Shown here: piece by piece, positions 8,450-17,912 of the stretch
How positions within the stretch are numbered: position 1 is the stretch's first letter
How the letters are laid out: each line of letters opens with the position of its first letter
Origin: Glaciecola sp965660815
GTDB taxonomy: Bacteria > Pseudomonadota > Gammaproteobacteria > Enterobacterales > Alteromonadaceae
Length of the DNA: 64,000 nucleotides
Assembly (NCBI GenBank): GCA_965660815.1
Contig: CBFIBG010000097.1
Span: 51,547-115,546, forward strand
Reading direction: 5' to 3'
Program-made: the position numbers and the translations under genes
The notes under the pieces: generated by a model
Told to the model about the DNA's origin: nothing
Database searches by the model: none
The model's input: the letters and a program-made list of their open reading frames with translations, nothing else

Positions 8450-11400
8450 TTATTCCGCAATCTCTAAAGCTTCTTGTATATCAACCGCTACCATCCTTGA
8501 GACACCTGGTTCAGCCATCGTGACTCCTGTCAAGTGAGTGGCCATTTCCATCGCAACTTTATTATGAGTTATGTAGATAAATTGCACTGTTTCTGACATT
8601 TGAGATACCAACCGACAGAAACGATTTACGTTTGCGTCATCTAGTGGAGCATCAACTTCATCCAATAAACAAAAAGGCGCTGGATTTAATCTAAATATCG
8701 CAAATACTAATGATAATGCGGTTAGCGCTTTTTCTCCACCAGATAATAATTGAATCGTGCTATTTTTCTTACCAGGGGGACGAGCCATAATAGTGACCCC
8801 TGTGTCTAGCATATCATCATCGGTTAGATCTAGATACGCCATACCACCGCCAAAGACTTTTGGAAACAGACTTTTTAAGTCTGCATTTATTTGGTCGAAG
8901 GTTGCTTTGAACCGCGTTCTAGTTTCGCGATCTATTTTTCTCATCGCGTTTTCTAACGTGGTAAGTGCATCAGTTAAGTCTTGATTTTGTTCGTCTAAAT
9001 GCTCTTTTCTTTGCGATTGCTCTTCGAACTCCTGTACCGCCGCCAAGTTAACCGCACCTAACCTTTGTATTGCAGATGTTGTTTTATCAAGTTGTTGTTG
9101 CCACTCTTTGTCATCCGCGTTTTCGGGCAACGATTCCAATACTGTTTTAATAGGTTGCTGTAATTCGGCTACTTGATCGATATACGACTGTGCTCTAACG
9201 CTGGCCCCTTCTTGAGAGATCCTTTGAGAATCAATTTCAGCTTTAATCTTGTCCATTTTAATCTGAACACCTTGTTGACCCTTTTCAAGCAAACTAATTT
9301 CTTGTTCTATTTCTGAAAGTTGAGACTGTTTAGCATTCAATGAAGCTCGAAGTTGTTCTTGTTGCTCAAGCATTTGCTGCAATTTGCCCTGCTGTTGTGC
9401 CTCTGGAACATTTAAATCTTCAATCTCTTCAACTAGCATCTGTAATTTTTCTTGGTTGTCAGAAGTGATGCTCTGTTTAGCCTTTAGTTGCTCCTGAAGC
9501 ACTTGAAGGGAATTTCTGGTTTGTTGAATTTGAAGCGCTAGCTGATGCGATTTTTGCTGTAACTCACTTTGCTTTGATTGCAAAAATTGGACTTCTTGAT
9601 TAAGGCTTAACGACTTTTCCTCAAGCTCTGTTTTAACCTGTTCAGCCTCGATTACGCTAATACTTAGCTCTTCTACTTCCTCATTAAATTGTTCAAGAGA
9701 CATCCTCTCTTGCTCAAGATTGGTCTCTTGTTCTCTAATTTCAGTCTGAATATTGACTAAACGCTGCTCGAATTGTTCTAATTTGAATTCAAGGTTCTGT
9801 TGATTCATGGCCTTTTGTTGAAGTTTTTGCCTTAGATTTATCAGTTCGGCGGATTGCTGCTCAAGGGCAGATTGCGCATCATTGTATAAGGTCTTTAGTC
9901 GACTAGAATCATTTTTACTTTGTATGTATTTTCGTTCTTGCTCTGCTTGTTGAATTTTGAGCTCTGTTATCTGAGACTCTCTAGAAAATTTATTGTCTTG
10001 CTCGGTGTAAGCAATAAAAAGGTCGACTCCTACAATGTCACCATCCAAAGTAACAAAAAATTGGTTTTTATTGAGCGTATTTTGGAGAGAGTACGCTTTT
10101 TCTAATGAATCAGACACTAAGTATTGATTAAACAAATGTGGGACGCGAGCGTTTGATAGTAACTGAGCCACTGAATTATCGACTTTTTCTGACGTAAAAG
10201 AAGATTCAAACAACACATTTTGTTTGAACCTCTCAGCCAATATCCGTTTGATATTGTGGTCTAGTTGATTGCTTTGCTTGACGACAACGCACGGCTCTAT
10301 GTGTTTTAAAACCGCATATAAGATCTTACTATACGCGCCTTTAACTGGAAAATAACTGTGCAAAGATTCACAGTCTACTTCTGAGTCAATTCGCTCTTTT
10401 AATGGTTGCTCAGAGAATTCTTGCTGTAAATTGGTCAGAGCGTTTAGATTAGCTTCTATTTGAGTTAGTTGCTTTGCATGTATTTGTAATTGTGTTTCTG
10501 CCTCGTCAAATTTTACCTTTTTGCTCGCACTTAGTTGTTTCTGCTCCTGTATTGCTAGCTCTTGTGTATGAACAGCTGTTTCTAACTCATTGACCTGTAT
10601 ATTGACTTCTTTGAGTTCGAGTTTTAGCTCATCACAATCTACATTTTGAAGTTGGTGAGTCAACTCACTCAAACGCGACTCTGTCCGAGCTTGTAGACTG
10701 AGGGTTTGTTGAATTTGGCTATGTTTTTGCTGTAACTGTTGGTTTTTTTCAAAATAAACTTGTTCGCAATTTTTCAGCTTAGCGTTTATTTCATGATAGC
10801 TTGAATCTTTTTCATCCTTTTTCTGTTCTATTTCAAAAAGCTGCTCTTCAAGTATCTCGCGCTCTGGTTCTAATTCCAGTGCCTGATGCTCATTGATCGC
10901 TAATTCTGATTTAATCGCTTCGATGTCAATGCTTAAGCTCTTTTCCGTTTGTTTAATTTGCTCTATTTCTGCTTGGATTTGAGCACTGCGCTTTTTAGCA
11001 AATAGTTGTGACTGTTCTAACTTTGTAATTTCAGTGCCTAGCGTATAAATCTGCTTTTGAACGTCGTCTATGCCTTGTTTAATAATAGAGTATTCATTTT
11101 TAAAAGACTGAAGACCAGATTGCTCATTATTTTGACTTGCCTTTAGGTCATCTAACGCCAGTTGCTTTTCATCTATTATCTGTTGCGCCTGCTCAATCAA
11201 TCTAGTTTGTTCTAACCATCTAATAGTGGCTAATTCAAGTTTGAGTCGTCTCTCTTCTTTTTTTAACTCAGTATATTTAGTCGCGGCTTGAGCTTGACGT
11301 TTCAATTTAGTCAACTGTTCGGCCAACGACTGTCTGATATCATCTAAACGGCTTAGGTTTTCGCGAGTATGGTTGATTCTATTTTGAGTCTCTCTACGCC

Positions 11401-11926
11401 TTTCTTTATATTTTGAAATGCCAGCCGCTTCTTCAATAAATACGCGCAATTCTTGCGGCTTAGACTCAATTAATTTAGATATCATGCCCTGTTCAATAAT
11501 AGCATAGCTTCTAGGTCCTAGACCTGTGCCTAAAAACAGATCTGTGACATCTTTTCTTCTGCATTTGCTGCCGTTTAGAAAGTAGGTTGAAACAGCGTCC
11601 TTGGTCACTAATCGTTTTACTGAAATTTCATTAAACGCCGCATACTCTCCCGTGATCCTGCCGCTTGAATTATCAAACACTAATTCTACAGAACATTGTG
11701 ACACTGCTTTACGTGAGTTAGACCCGTTGAAAATAACGTCGGTCATAGCATCGCCGCGCAGATTTTTTGCAGAAGATTCACCAAGTACCCATCTTACGGC
11801 ATCAATAACGTTTGATTTTCCACAGCCGTTTGGGCCGACAATAGCGGTCATATCCCCAAGAAACGGAATATTGGTAGCATCAACAAATGATTTAAAGCCG
11901 GCTAGGCGAATTTTTTTCAAGCGCAT
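8450..11926 (-). CDS. smc: Chromosome segregation ATPase SMC
   Basis: SMC is the ATPase core of bacterial condensin, which with ScpA and ScpB organises and segregates the chromosome. The head halves are clear: Walker A GPNGCGKSN with DAVRWVLGESSAKNLRG at the N-terminus, and at the C-terminus the signature LLSGGEKALTALSL with Walker B FCLLDEVDAPLDDANV. Between them lie two long glutamine- and glutamate-rich coiled-coil arms flanking a central hinge (about residues 500-650) that is weakly conserved. I start at the ATG at 11926 (MRLKKIRLAGFKSF), because 13 further upstream codons add nothing family-like. The protein is about 1158 residues, normal for SMC. scpA and scpB are not in the window. A perfect palindrome lies 45 bases upstream. 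Confidence 0.96.
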   Translation of the reverse strand: MRLKKIRLAGFKSFVDATNIPFLGDMTAIVGPNGCGKSNVIDAVRWVLGESSAKNLRGDAMTDVIFNGSNSRKAVSQCSVELVFDNSSGRITGEYAAFNEISVKRLVTKDAVSTYFLNGSKCRRKDVTDLFLGTGLGPRSYAIIEQGMISKLIESKPQELRVFIEEAAGISKYKERRRETQNRINHTRENLSRLDDIRQSLAEQLTKLKRQAQAATKYTELKKEERRLKLELATIRWLEQTRLIEQAQQIIDEKQLALDDLKASQNNEQSGLQSFKNEYSIIKQGIDDVQKQIYTLGTEITKLEQSQLFAKKRSAQIQAEIEQIKQTEKSLSIDIEAIKSELAINEHQALELEPEREILEEQLFEIEQKKDEKDSSYHEINAKLKNCEQVYFEKNQQLQQKHSQIQQTLSLQARTESRLSELTHQLQNVDCDELKLELKEVNIQVNELETAVHTQELAIQEQKQLSASKKVKFDEAETQLQIHAKQLTQIEANLNALTNLQQEFSEQPLKERIDSEVDCESLHSYFPVKGAYSKILYAVLKHIEPCVVVKQSNQLDHNIKRILAERFKQNVLFESSFTSEKVDNSVAQLLSNARVPHLFNQYLVSDSLEKAYSLQNTLNKNQFFVTLDGDIVGVDLFIAYTEQDNKFSRESQITELKIQQAEQERKYIQSKNDSSRLKTLYNDAQSALEQQSAELINLRQKLQQKAMNQQNLEFKLEQFEQRLVNIQTEIREQETNLEQERMSLEQFNEEVEELSISVIEAEQVKTELEEKSLSLNQEVQFLQSKQSELQQKSHQLALQIQQTRNSLQVLQEQLKAKQSITSDNQEKLQMLVEEIEDLNVPEAQQQGKLQQMLEQQEQLRASLNAKQSQLSEIEQEISLLEKGQQGVQIKMDKIKAEIDSQRISQEGASVRAQSYIDQVAELQQPIKTVLESLPENADDKEWQQQLDKTTSAIQRLGAVNLAAVQEFEEQSQRKEHLDEQNQDLTDALTTLENAMRKIDRETRTRFKATFDQINADLKSLFPKVFGGGMAYLDLTDDDMLDTGVTIMARPPGKKNSTIQLLSGGEKALTALSLVFAIFRLNPAPFCLLDEVDAPLDDANVNRFCRLVSQMSETVQFIYITHNKVAMEMATHLTGVTMAEPGVSRMVAVDIQEALEIAE

Positions 11927-11970
11927 GGTGCAAGTGTAGGGCATTACACTAAGGTGGTAAACCAAGTTTT

Positions 11971-11989
11971 TATCTGTTTTAAACAGATA
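11971..11989. promoter_or_regulatory. Perfect 19-bp inverted repeat in the smc/cysZ divergent region
   Basis: The sequence TATCTGTTTTAAACAGATA has two perfect 9-base arms around one central base. It lies between the divergent smc and cysZ genes, 45 bases upstream of the smc start. It has no T-run on either side, so it is not an intrinsic terminator. Its size and position fit an operator for a dimeric regulator. The core CTGT-N5-ACAG has the wrong spacing for a LexA box, which needs N8. The regulator is unknown. Confidence 0.5.
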
Positions 11990-12125
11990 GAATGATAGAT
12001 AACCTGTAACATAGTATCCTGAAATAAATGCTTACTTAAAGTGACAATATGTTACTGGAGGCTGTTCACCGAAAAACATATACTGTGAGCGTTAACGAAC
12101 ATCTATTTTATTCAAAGGGAGGTTT

Positions 12126-12899
12126 ATGCATTCGAATGCCCCGTCGCCCAATCAACACAAAAGTGGCGCAAGCTATTTTTTCTCAGGGTTCGACCTTATA
12201 AAAACCAAGGGTTTGAAGCGTTTCGTTTTAGTACCACTTGCAGTAAACGTGGTTTTGTTTGCCAGCGCGTTTTATTTTCTGCTCGATTACATCCAATTGT
12301 CAGTCGCCTATATCATCGACTTGATTCCCAATTGGGCATCAATGATAAAAGATGCGCTTAGTTACATACTTTGGCCCATTGCTATTATCACCGTACTCTT
12401 AGTCTTTGCCCTCATTTTTGGCACTTTAGCAAACTTTATCGCAGCGCCTTTTAATGGCTTGTTGAGCGAAAAAGTAGAGCGGTATCTAACTGGCGAATCC
12501 ATGGGAGACGAAGGACTACTTGATGCTTTAAAAGATACGCCAAGGATGCTGGCCAGAGAATTTTCAAAACTGGGGTATTTTTTGCCACGAGCGATTGGAT
12601 TTCTCATTTTATTTTTTATTCTGCCTATAATAGGTCAAATCATCTGGTTTTTATTTAACGCTTGGATGATGGCAGTCCAATACGTTGATTACCCAATAGA
12701 CAATCATAAATCTCCGTTTTCCTTTACTCGCGATACTTTGAGAAAGGACAAATCCAGAGCCTTTAGCTTTGGTCTAATGGTAAACATTTTTTCGTTTATT
12801 CCAATCGTTAATTTCCTTGTTATGCCAGTAGCAATTTGCGGGGGAACGGCGATGTATGTCGACCATTTCAGAGAGAAAATGCATAGAATTGCAGATTAA
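12126..12899 (+). CDS. cysZ: Sulfate permease CysZ (EI24 family)
   Basis: CysZ is an inner-membrane protein that admits sulfate for cysteine biosynthesis. The 257-residue protein belongs to the CysZ/EI24 family: SGASYFFSGFDLIKTKGLKRFVLVPLAVN opens the domain, four or more hydrophobic stretches follow, and the conserved central block reads FLLYSEKVERY-like (GLLSEKVERYLTG), then FLPRAIGFLILFF. A strong Shine-Dalgarno (AAAGGGAGG) sits 3 bases before the ATG at 12126. In E. coli cysZ is likewise divergent from zipA; here it is divergent from smc, which precedes zipA. Its stop codon overlaps that of the convergent downstream gene by 4 bases. Confidence 0.92.
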   Translation: MHSNAPSPNQHKSGASYFFSGFDLIKTKGLKRFVLVPLAVNVVLFASAFYFLLDYIQLSVAYIIDLIPNWASMIKDALSYILWPIAIITVLLVFALIFGTLANFIAAPFNGLLSEKVERYLTGESMGDEGLLDALKDTPRMLAREFSKLGYFLPRAIGFLILFFILPIIGQIIWFLFNAWMMAVQYVDYPIDNHKSPFSFTRDTLRKDKSRAFSFGLMVNIFSFIPIVNFLVMPVAICGGTAMYVDHFREKMHRIAD

Positions 12900-14395
12900 A
12901 GAAGGGTTTCCCAAAATTCCCTAGCCCCGTCCGTTTTTGAATGCTCGTATAAAGAATTGGCTACCATGATTTTTTGATGGTAGTTGGCGAGCTTTTGTTG
13001 CCACATCAACTTATAGAGCTTAGGGATATGTTGCACATCGTGAAACTCCATGAAGGTCATTTTACGGCTAGGTCGATAAGCCACAATATCTAACTTAGAA
13101 CAAGTATTTGTTCTTGATATAGACAATGCACCGGTAGTGTTCTCCCCTTCTTGAGACACCGAATTAGCCTCATAAATTGGCTCAACGATAGTTGCTTGGG
13201 CCGTTTTTAACCAATATAAATACTTCTCTTCATTCTGGATCGCATCTATTTCTGCATTAGAGATAAGTAAGTTTGGTGCGCTTGGGAATGCAGAATAACA
13301 GTATTGCGCCGCCAACTTACTGGAAACCGCGTATTCGTCAACGAATCCAACAAAGTGCGCCAATTCATGAATAAACACAGAATACGGATCAGCAGTATCT
13401 AAATACATGACACCTTTGTTAACGTATGCCTTACCCCTTTCAAGGAAAAATACTAAATGAGTGAAATGAGGAGCTTTTTGTGCTTCTGCCAACTCGCTAA
13501 GATCGCATTCTCTCCTTCCATTATCAAGTTCACAGACTAAATCAGATTCATCTATCCAAACAATTGAATCAATACATATTGGAAGTTCATTCAGTCGAAC
13601 ATCCGCTTCAAATTTTTGTTTAAAATCGTGTGCTTGAACGGCGGTCTCAAGATTAGTTGCTACAAATTGAATATTTTGAGAACATTTTGCAGGGATCCTT
13701 TGTGTCAAGCCTGTTTTCAAGGGTACAAGATTTGACAGCTGTGTTTGTTTTAAATTATCGAGCGCATACACATATTTATTTGCCCTTTCCAAAGATGAAC
13801 TTAGAGCCCTAAAATGTTCTATTGCAGCGTCTTTTTCCCCTAATTTATACTGTAATTTAGCTAATTTTAAACGACTTAAAGGATCATACTGCGATGCTTC
13901 TAGCAAGTATTTTTTTGCTAAGTCAGTCTGGCCGGTATCAAAATAGTGTTTTGCGAGCGCAATGATGGCCGGCGGATAGTGTTGAGCAGCGGATAATTTC
14001 TTAAGACGAATTGATTCTACTTTATCTGAAGCAATCAATGATAATTCAAATTGACTGGGCGCATGACTGCTCATCGCAGCTTGTTCCAGCCAATAATGTG
14101 CCCCATTGGCAGTGTCTAAATCAATCAAGGCTAAGGTTGCTTCCAAGCTGCCTAATTGCGCCATCCGCTCCAACCAATATACATTCTTATTAGCAATCGC
14201 AAGCTCTACTAACGCTTTTTGTGATTCTTCGGACGTTGCTGAAGCTTTAAAAAGCCAACTGTAGGCAGCTGTAGACTCGCTTGATAACAAATAATGGTTA
14301 ATGGTTGGCGCATAATGAGTTTGACTCGCCCTAAGCACGAAGACCAAAATCAATAAAGTAATAAGTACACTAGTCTTGACAGCTGCTTTAATCAT
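12896..14395 (-). CDS. Exported Sel1/TPR-like repeat protein with an M64-like zincin motif
   Basis: This 499-residue protein starts with a signal peptide or membrane anchor (hydrophobic residues 9-23). Residues of about 45-215 hold short helical repeats resembling Sel1/TPR units (YWLERMAQLGSLEATLAL, YWLEQAAMSSHAPSQFELSL, AAIEHFRAL). The C-terminal half carries HELAH at residues 343-347 followed by GFVDEY, that is HExxHxxGxxDEY, the zinc site layout seen in M64-type and related zincin peptidases. Several cysteines in the C-terminal half (238, 274, 288, 297, 366 and later) suggest periplasmic disulphides. I infer a periplasmic or membrane-anchored metalloprotease with a repeat domain for partner binding; the substrate is unknown. 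It is 37 bases downstream of nlpI and may be co-transcribed with it. I do not recognise a named orthologue. Confidence 0.7.
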   Translation of the reverse strand: MIKAAVKTSVLITLLILVFVLRASQTHYAPTINHYLLSSESTAAYSWLFKASATSEESQKALVELAIANKNVYWLERMAQLGSLEATLALIDLDTANGAHYWLEQAAMSSHAPSQFELSLIASDKVESIRLKKLSAAQHYPPAIIALAKHYFDTGQTDLAKKYLLEASQYDPLSRLKLAKLQYKLGEKDAAIEHFRALSSSLERANKYVYALDNLKQTQLSNLVPLKTGLTQRIPAKCSQNIQFVATNLETAVQAHDFKQKFEADVRLNELPICIDSIVWIDESDLVCELDNGRRECDLSELAEAQKAPHFTHLVFFLERGKAYVNKGVMYLDTADPYSVFIHELAHFVGFVDEYAVSSKLAAQYCYSAFPSAPNLLISNAEIDAIQNEEKYLYWLKTAQATIVEPIYEANSVSQEGENTTGALSISRTNTCSKLDIVAYRPSRKMTFMEFHDVQHIPKLYKLMWQQKLANYHQKIMVANSLYEHSKTDGAREFWETLL

Positions 14396-14432
14396 TTAAA
14401 AACCAAGTAAGAGTGCATCTTTAATTAATGAG

Positions 14433-15395
14433 TCACGGCATGTCTTGAGTTCGGGCTCTGCGGATATTATCAAGCTCAATGCGCGCATACTTATGCTCTA
14501 CGTACTCATAAACGTTTGTACTAAGCGATAGCTTGAAGTAGTTCTCGGCCAAATTAAAATTACCTTGCTTAGCCTGATATTTGCCCAAATAAAAATACGC
14601 CTCGCAAAGTCTATAATTAAGTTCGGTTTGACTTCTCACATCTTTGATAAGGCGAGCAATTACGTCTGTTTCAGAGGCTTTATTTAAATAATAATCGACT
14701 AATATTGTTGCCCATTTATTATCTGGTAAGTTTTTCCGTGCGTTTCTCAGCATGGTCAATGCTTGGTCAACCGTATAGTCGTTGCTGGAATTTGACGCAA
14801 TATAATGCCACAACACTCTTATAGGGTCGGACTGATCTTTTTCTAAAAATGAGGATGTATCGGCTGTCGCTAAGGACTCTCGGCCACCGTAATACAAAGC
14901 TATTCCTCTGTTGAGTAACGCAAAGTCGTATTCAGGATTAATTTCTAAAGTAGAATCAAAGGCTTCATAGGCATGCATATACATACCAGCCTGAATATAG
15001 TGAACACCGATAGAGTTATGTGCTTCTGCCAACTGAGGGTTTAATTTTAAGGCTTCAGAATAATCCATCCTTGCCAAGCTTGTTAACCCCATCGAATCGT
15101 ATGCAATGCCCCGTTGAAACAATATTTCGGCCCGCTCTTCAGGCGTCATTTTCATTTGAAATAAAGTGTTTGTGTAATGCGCTATTGCTATTTGAGAGCG
15201 AGCACTTATTTCTTCTGGTTCAGTAAGTAATAAGCCGTTTAAAGTTGGGCTGTTGTTTTGGTGAGTGGCGCTGCAGCCCAAAGTTGCTATAAGCGCGATT
15301 GAAATTACCATCGCTTTCGATTTGTGATTGAAGAAACATGCCAAAACTTTTTGAAAAAAGACGCTAAGCCTTTGAAAATAATTAGGATAATTCAA
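14433..15395 (-). CDS. nlpI: TPR lipoprotein NlpI
   Basis: NlpI is an outer-membrane lipoprotein with tetratricopeptide repeats that scaffolds murein endopeptidases and the Prc protease, limiting MepS activity. The core matches E. coli NlpI closely in order: ERAEILFQRGIAYDSMGL, LARMDYSEALKLNP, AHNSIGVHYIQAGMY, then ALLNRGIALYYGGRESLA and the C-terminal FYLGKYQAKQGNF. I choose the TTG at 15395 because GAGGAG sits 4 bases upstream of it, whereas the internal ATG at 15311 has no comparable site. This gives a long 40-residue lipoprotein signal ending in LGC (Cys41). It follows pnp on the same strand, as in E. coli, but with a terminator and 408 bases in between, so it probably has its own promoter. 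Confidence 0.93.
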   Translation of the reverse strand: MNYPNYFQRLSVFFQKVLACFFNHKSKAMVISIALIATLGCSATHQNNSPTLNGLLLTEPEEISARSQIAIAHYTNTLFQMKMTPEERAEILFQRGIAYDSMGLTSLARMDYSEALKLNPQLAEAHNSIGVHYIQAGMYMHAYEAFDSTLEINPEYDFALLNRGIALYYGGRESLATADTSSFLEKDQSDPIRVLWHYIASNSSNDYTVDQALTMLRNARKNLPDNKWATILVDYYLNKASETDVIARLIKDVRSQTELNYRLCEAYFYLGKYQAKQGNFNLAENYFKLSLSTNVYEYVEHKYARIELDNIRRARTQDMP

Positions 15396-15454
15396 TCTCT
15401 TCTCCTCGCTGTTGCCACATACTTAACATCTAAAGTACTGCATGCTTCAAATCC

Positions 15455-15469
15455 ATCAACACTGTTGAT
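15455..15469. repeat. Perfect inverted repeat upstream of nlpI
   Basis: ATCAACACTGTTGAT reads as two perfect 7-base arms around one central base. It lies 60 bases upstream of the nlpI TTG start and has no adjacent T-run. It could be an operator or could be chance; the evidence is position and symmetry only. Confidence 0.3.
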
Positions 15470-15733
15470 CAAATCTATTGTGTACGGCGTTACTTAAAAT
15501 TAGGTGATACTGTTTCCAAATCACGAGTAAATGTAAACGGTAACTAACTCATTCCACTCATAAATTTCATGTGGGTGCAATGTGAACTAGCGCTGTTCAT
15601 ACAAATACACCACCGTTAAGTATACATGGTTTTATTTTGAAAATCTGCGAACGAGCATGAATAGTAATGCAAATTTATCCGGTTCTAATGATCATAGATT
15701 ATATGACTCATTTTATTTAAGCAGCCTTCAAAC

Positions 15734-15763
15734 AAAAAAAGCCAGCTACGAGAGCTGGCTTTA
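15734..15763 (-). terminator. Intrinsic terminator after pnp
   Basis: Read on the minus strand, AAAGCCAGCT pairs with AGCTGGCTTT around a CTCGT-like loop, followed by seven Ts. It lies 41 bases past the pnp stop and upstream of nlpI, and so separates the two transcripts at least in part. Confidence 0.9.
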
Positions 15764-15803
15764 ATAGTATCAACCTATTTTAGGGAGAATTCAGTCGTTG
15801 AGA

Positions 15804-17912
15804 TTACTCTGAATCGCCTTTTGGTGCCGGCTTTTCAATAAGTTCCTTTATGCTTAGACGAACTCTGTTCTGGCGATCGATTTCCATGACCTTAACGTCA
15901 ACTTCTTGTCCTTCAGAGAGGAAATCAGTCACTTTGTTTACTCTTTCATGAGCAATTTGTGAAATATGCACTAACCCTTCTTTACCAGGAAGTACTTCTA
16001 CAAACGCACCAAAGTCGACAATTCTCATTACTTTGCCATGATAGGTCTTTCCAACTTCAAGCTCGGCAGTTACTTGCTCTATTCTAGCAATAGCTGCATC
16101 AGCTTTTGTTTTCTCAGTGGCGAAGATTTTAATAGTGCCATCGTCTTCGATTTCAATATTCGTATCAGATTCTTCGGTAATGGATCGAATGGTCGCGCCA
16201 CCTTTACCAATGACATCTCTGATTTTGTCAGAATTAATTTTCAAAGTATAAATGCGCGGGGCATATTCGGACATTTCATCTCTGTGTCCACCAATTGCTT
16301 GGTCCATCACACCCAAGATATGCAATCGAGCTTCTTTAGCTTGTTTCAAAGCTTTTTGCATAATTTCATGAGTGATGCCTTCAATTTTGATGTCCATTTG
16401 AAGAGCAGTAACACCTTCGGTAGTGCCAGCCACTTTAAAGTCCATGTCTCCAAGGTGGTCTTCGTCTCCTAAAATATCTGAAAGAACAACAAAATTATCA
16501 TCGGATTTGACCAGTCCCATTGCAATGCCTGCCACAGAAGCTTTAATAGGTACACCTGCGTCCATTAATGCCAATGACGTACCACAAACAGATGCCATAG
16601 ATGATGAACCGTTCGACTCTGTTATTTCAGACACTACGCGCACAACGTACGGGAATTCTTCAGCGCTTGGCATAACTGCCTGTATACCACGCTTAGCAAG
16701 TTTACCATGCCCAATTTCACGACGCTTAGGAGAACCAATCATCCCAGTTTCGCCCACACAGTATGGAGGGAAGTTGTAATGCAACATGAAACGACTGTTT
16801 GTTAAGCCGCCTAACTCGTCAATCATTTGAGCATCGCGTTCAGTGCCTAAGGTCGCCACGACTAGGGCTTGCGTTTCACCACGAGTGAATACCGAGGAGC
16901 CGTGAGCACGAGGCAATACGCCGGTTGCAACGTGTAAAGCACGAATTGTATCAGGATCTCTTCCGTCAATTCGTTTTTCACCCGCTAGAATTCTGGACCG
17001 AACTACATCGCTTTCTAGCTCATGCACCAAATCTGCAATTTCTTTTTGATCTAAGTCTTCGTTTTCCGCTACCAGTGCATCAACGGTTTTTACCGTAAGA
17101 GCTTCTACAGCGTCTTTGCGAGCTAGCTTATCTGAAATTTGATATGCTTCGGTCATATCTGCTTCTGCCAAAGCTTTGATTTTGTCTTTAAGCTCTGTAT
17201 TCGGCTCGGGTGCTACCCAATCCCATGCATCCACGTTTACTTCCGCTGCGAACTCTTTAACTGCATTTACGACAGTTTGTGATTGCTCATGTCCGTAAAT
17301 AACGGCTCCAAGCATGACTTCTTCTGACAAAATTTGAGCTTCAGATTCTACCATTAATACAGCACTTTCAGTTCCAGCAACAACCAAATCTAATTGGCTT
17401 TGTTCGCTTTCAGATGCTCGGGTATTAAGCACGAATTCGTCGTTAATATAACCCACTCTTGCGGCGCCAACTGGACCGTTAAATGGCATGCCAGAAATCG
17501 CAAGCGCGGCAGATGTACCAATCATTGAAATGATATCAGTTGGAATTTCTGGGTTTGCAGATACTACAGTAATGACAACTTGAACTTCGTTTTTAAAACC
17601 TTCTGGAAATAAAGGTCTTATTGGACGGTCAATCAGTCTAGCGATCAGCGTTTCGCTTTCAGAAGGACGCCCTTCTCGTTTAAAGAAACCGCCAGGTATT
17701 TTACCTGCTGCATAGGTTTTTTCTTGATAATTTACGGTCAATGGGAAGAAGCTCTGGTCTGGTTTTGCTTCTTTTTTTCCGACCACAGTAACAAGTACTG
17801 TCGTATCGTCCATACTTGCCATAACGGCAGCCGTTGCTTGTCTTGCGATTACCCCAGTTTCTAGGGTGACGGTATGTTGACCATACTGGAACGTTTTTGT
17901 AATAGGAGTCAC
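15804..17912 (-). CDS. pnp: Polynucleotide phosphorylase
   Basis: PNPase degrades RNA 3' to 5' by phosphorolysis and is a core degradosome exonuclease. The 702-residue protein has the full order: first RNase PH domain, alpha-helical linker, second RNase PH domain (HYNFPPYCVGETGMIGSPKRREIGHG), a KH domain (IRDVIGKGGATIRSI) and a C-terminal S1 domain (GKVMRIVDFGAFVEVLPGKEGLVHISQI). The start is a GTG at 17912 with AAAGGA about 8 bases upstream. In relatives rpsO lies immediately upstream; here nhaR does, with 139 bases between them. The usual rpsO-pnp coupling is therefore broken, and the classical leader-based autoregulation could differ. Confidence 0.98.
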   Translation of the reverse strand: MTPITKTFQYGQHTVTLETGVIARQATAAVMASMDDTTVLVTVVGKKEAKPDQSFFPLTVNYQEKTYAAGKIPGGFFKREGRPSESETLIARLIDRPIRPLFPEGFKNEVQVVITVVSANPEIPTDIISMIGTSAALAISGMPFNGPVGAARVGYINDEFVLNTRASESEQSQLDLVVAGTESAVLMVESEAQILSEEVMLGAVIYGHEQSQTVVNAVKEFAAEVNVDAWDWVAPEPNTELKDKIKALAEADMTEAYQISDKLARKDAVEALTVKTVDALVAENEDLDQKEIADLVHELESDVVRSRILAGEKRIDGRDPDTIRALHVATGVLPRAHGSSVFTRGETQALVVATLGTERDAQMIDELGGLTNSRFMLHYNFPPYCVGETGMIGSPKRREIGHGKLAKRGIQAVMPSAEEFPYVVRVVSEITESNGSSSMASVCGTSLALMDAGVPIKASVAGIAMGLVKSDDNFVVLSDILGDEDHLGDMDFKVAGTTEGVTALQMDIKIEGITHEIMQKALKQAKEARLHILGVMDQAIGGHRDEMSEYAPRIYTLKINSDKIRDVIGKGGATIRSITEESDTNIEIEDDGTIKIFATEKTKADAAIARIEQVTAELEVGKTYHGKVMRIVDFGAFVEVLPGKEGLVHISQIAHERVNKVTDFLSEGQEVDVKVMEIDRQNRVRLSIKELIEKPAPKGDSE

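Larger units (their letters stand above)
15396..15803. other. 408-bp pnp-nlpI intergenic region
   Basis: This stretch has no credible gene on either strand. It holds the pnp terminator near its high-coordinate end and a perfect 15-base inverted repeat (15455-15469) about 60 bases upstream of the nlpI start. The remainder is AT-rich, and I see no sigma-70 site I would defend, although nlpI presumably has a promoter here. Confidence 0.5.

Noticed and set aside
11971..11989. Reading the smc/cysZ palindrome as a LexA (SOS) box
   Set aside because: LexA boxes need CTGT and ACAG separated by 8 bases. Here only 5 separate them.
16038..16779. Long plus-strand frames opposite pnp
   Set aside because: They are antisense to the highly conserved RNase PH and KH regions, and their sequences show no family pattern.
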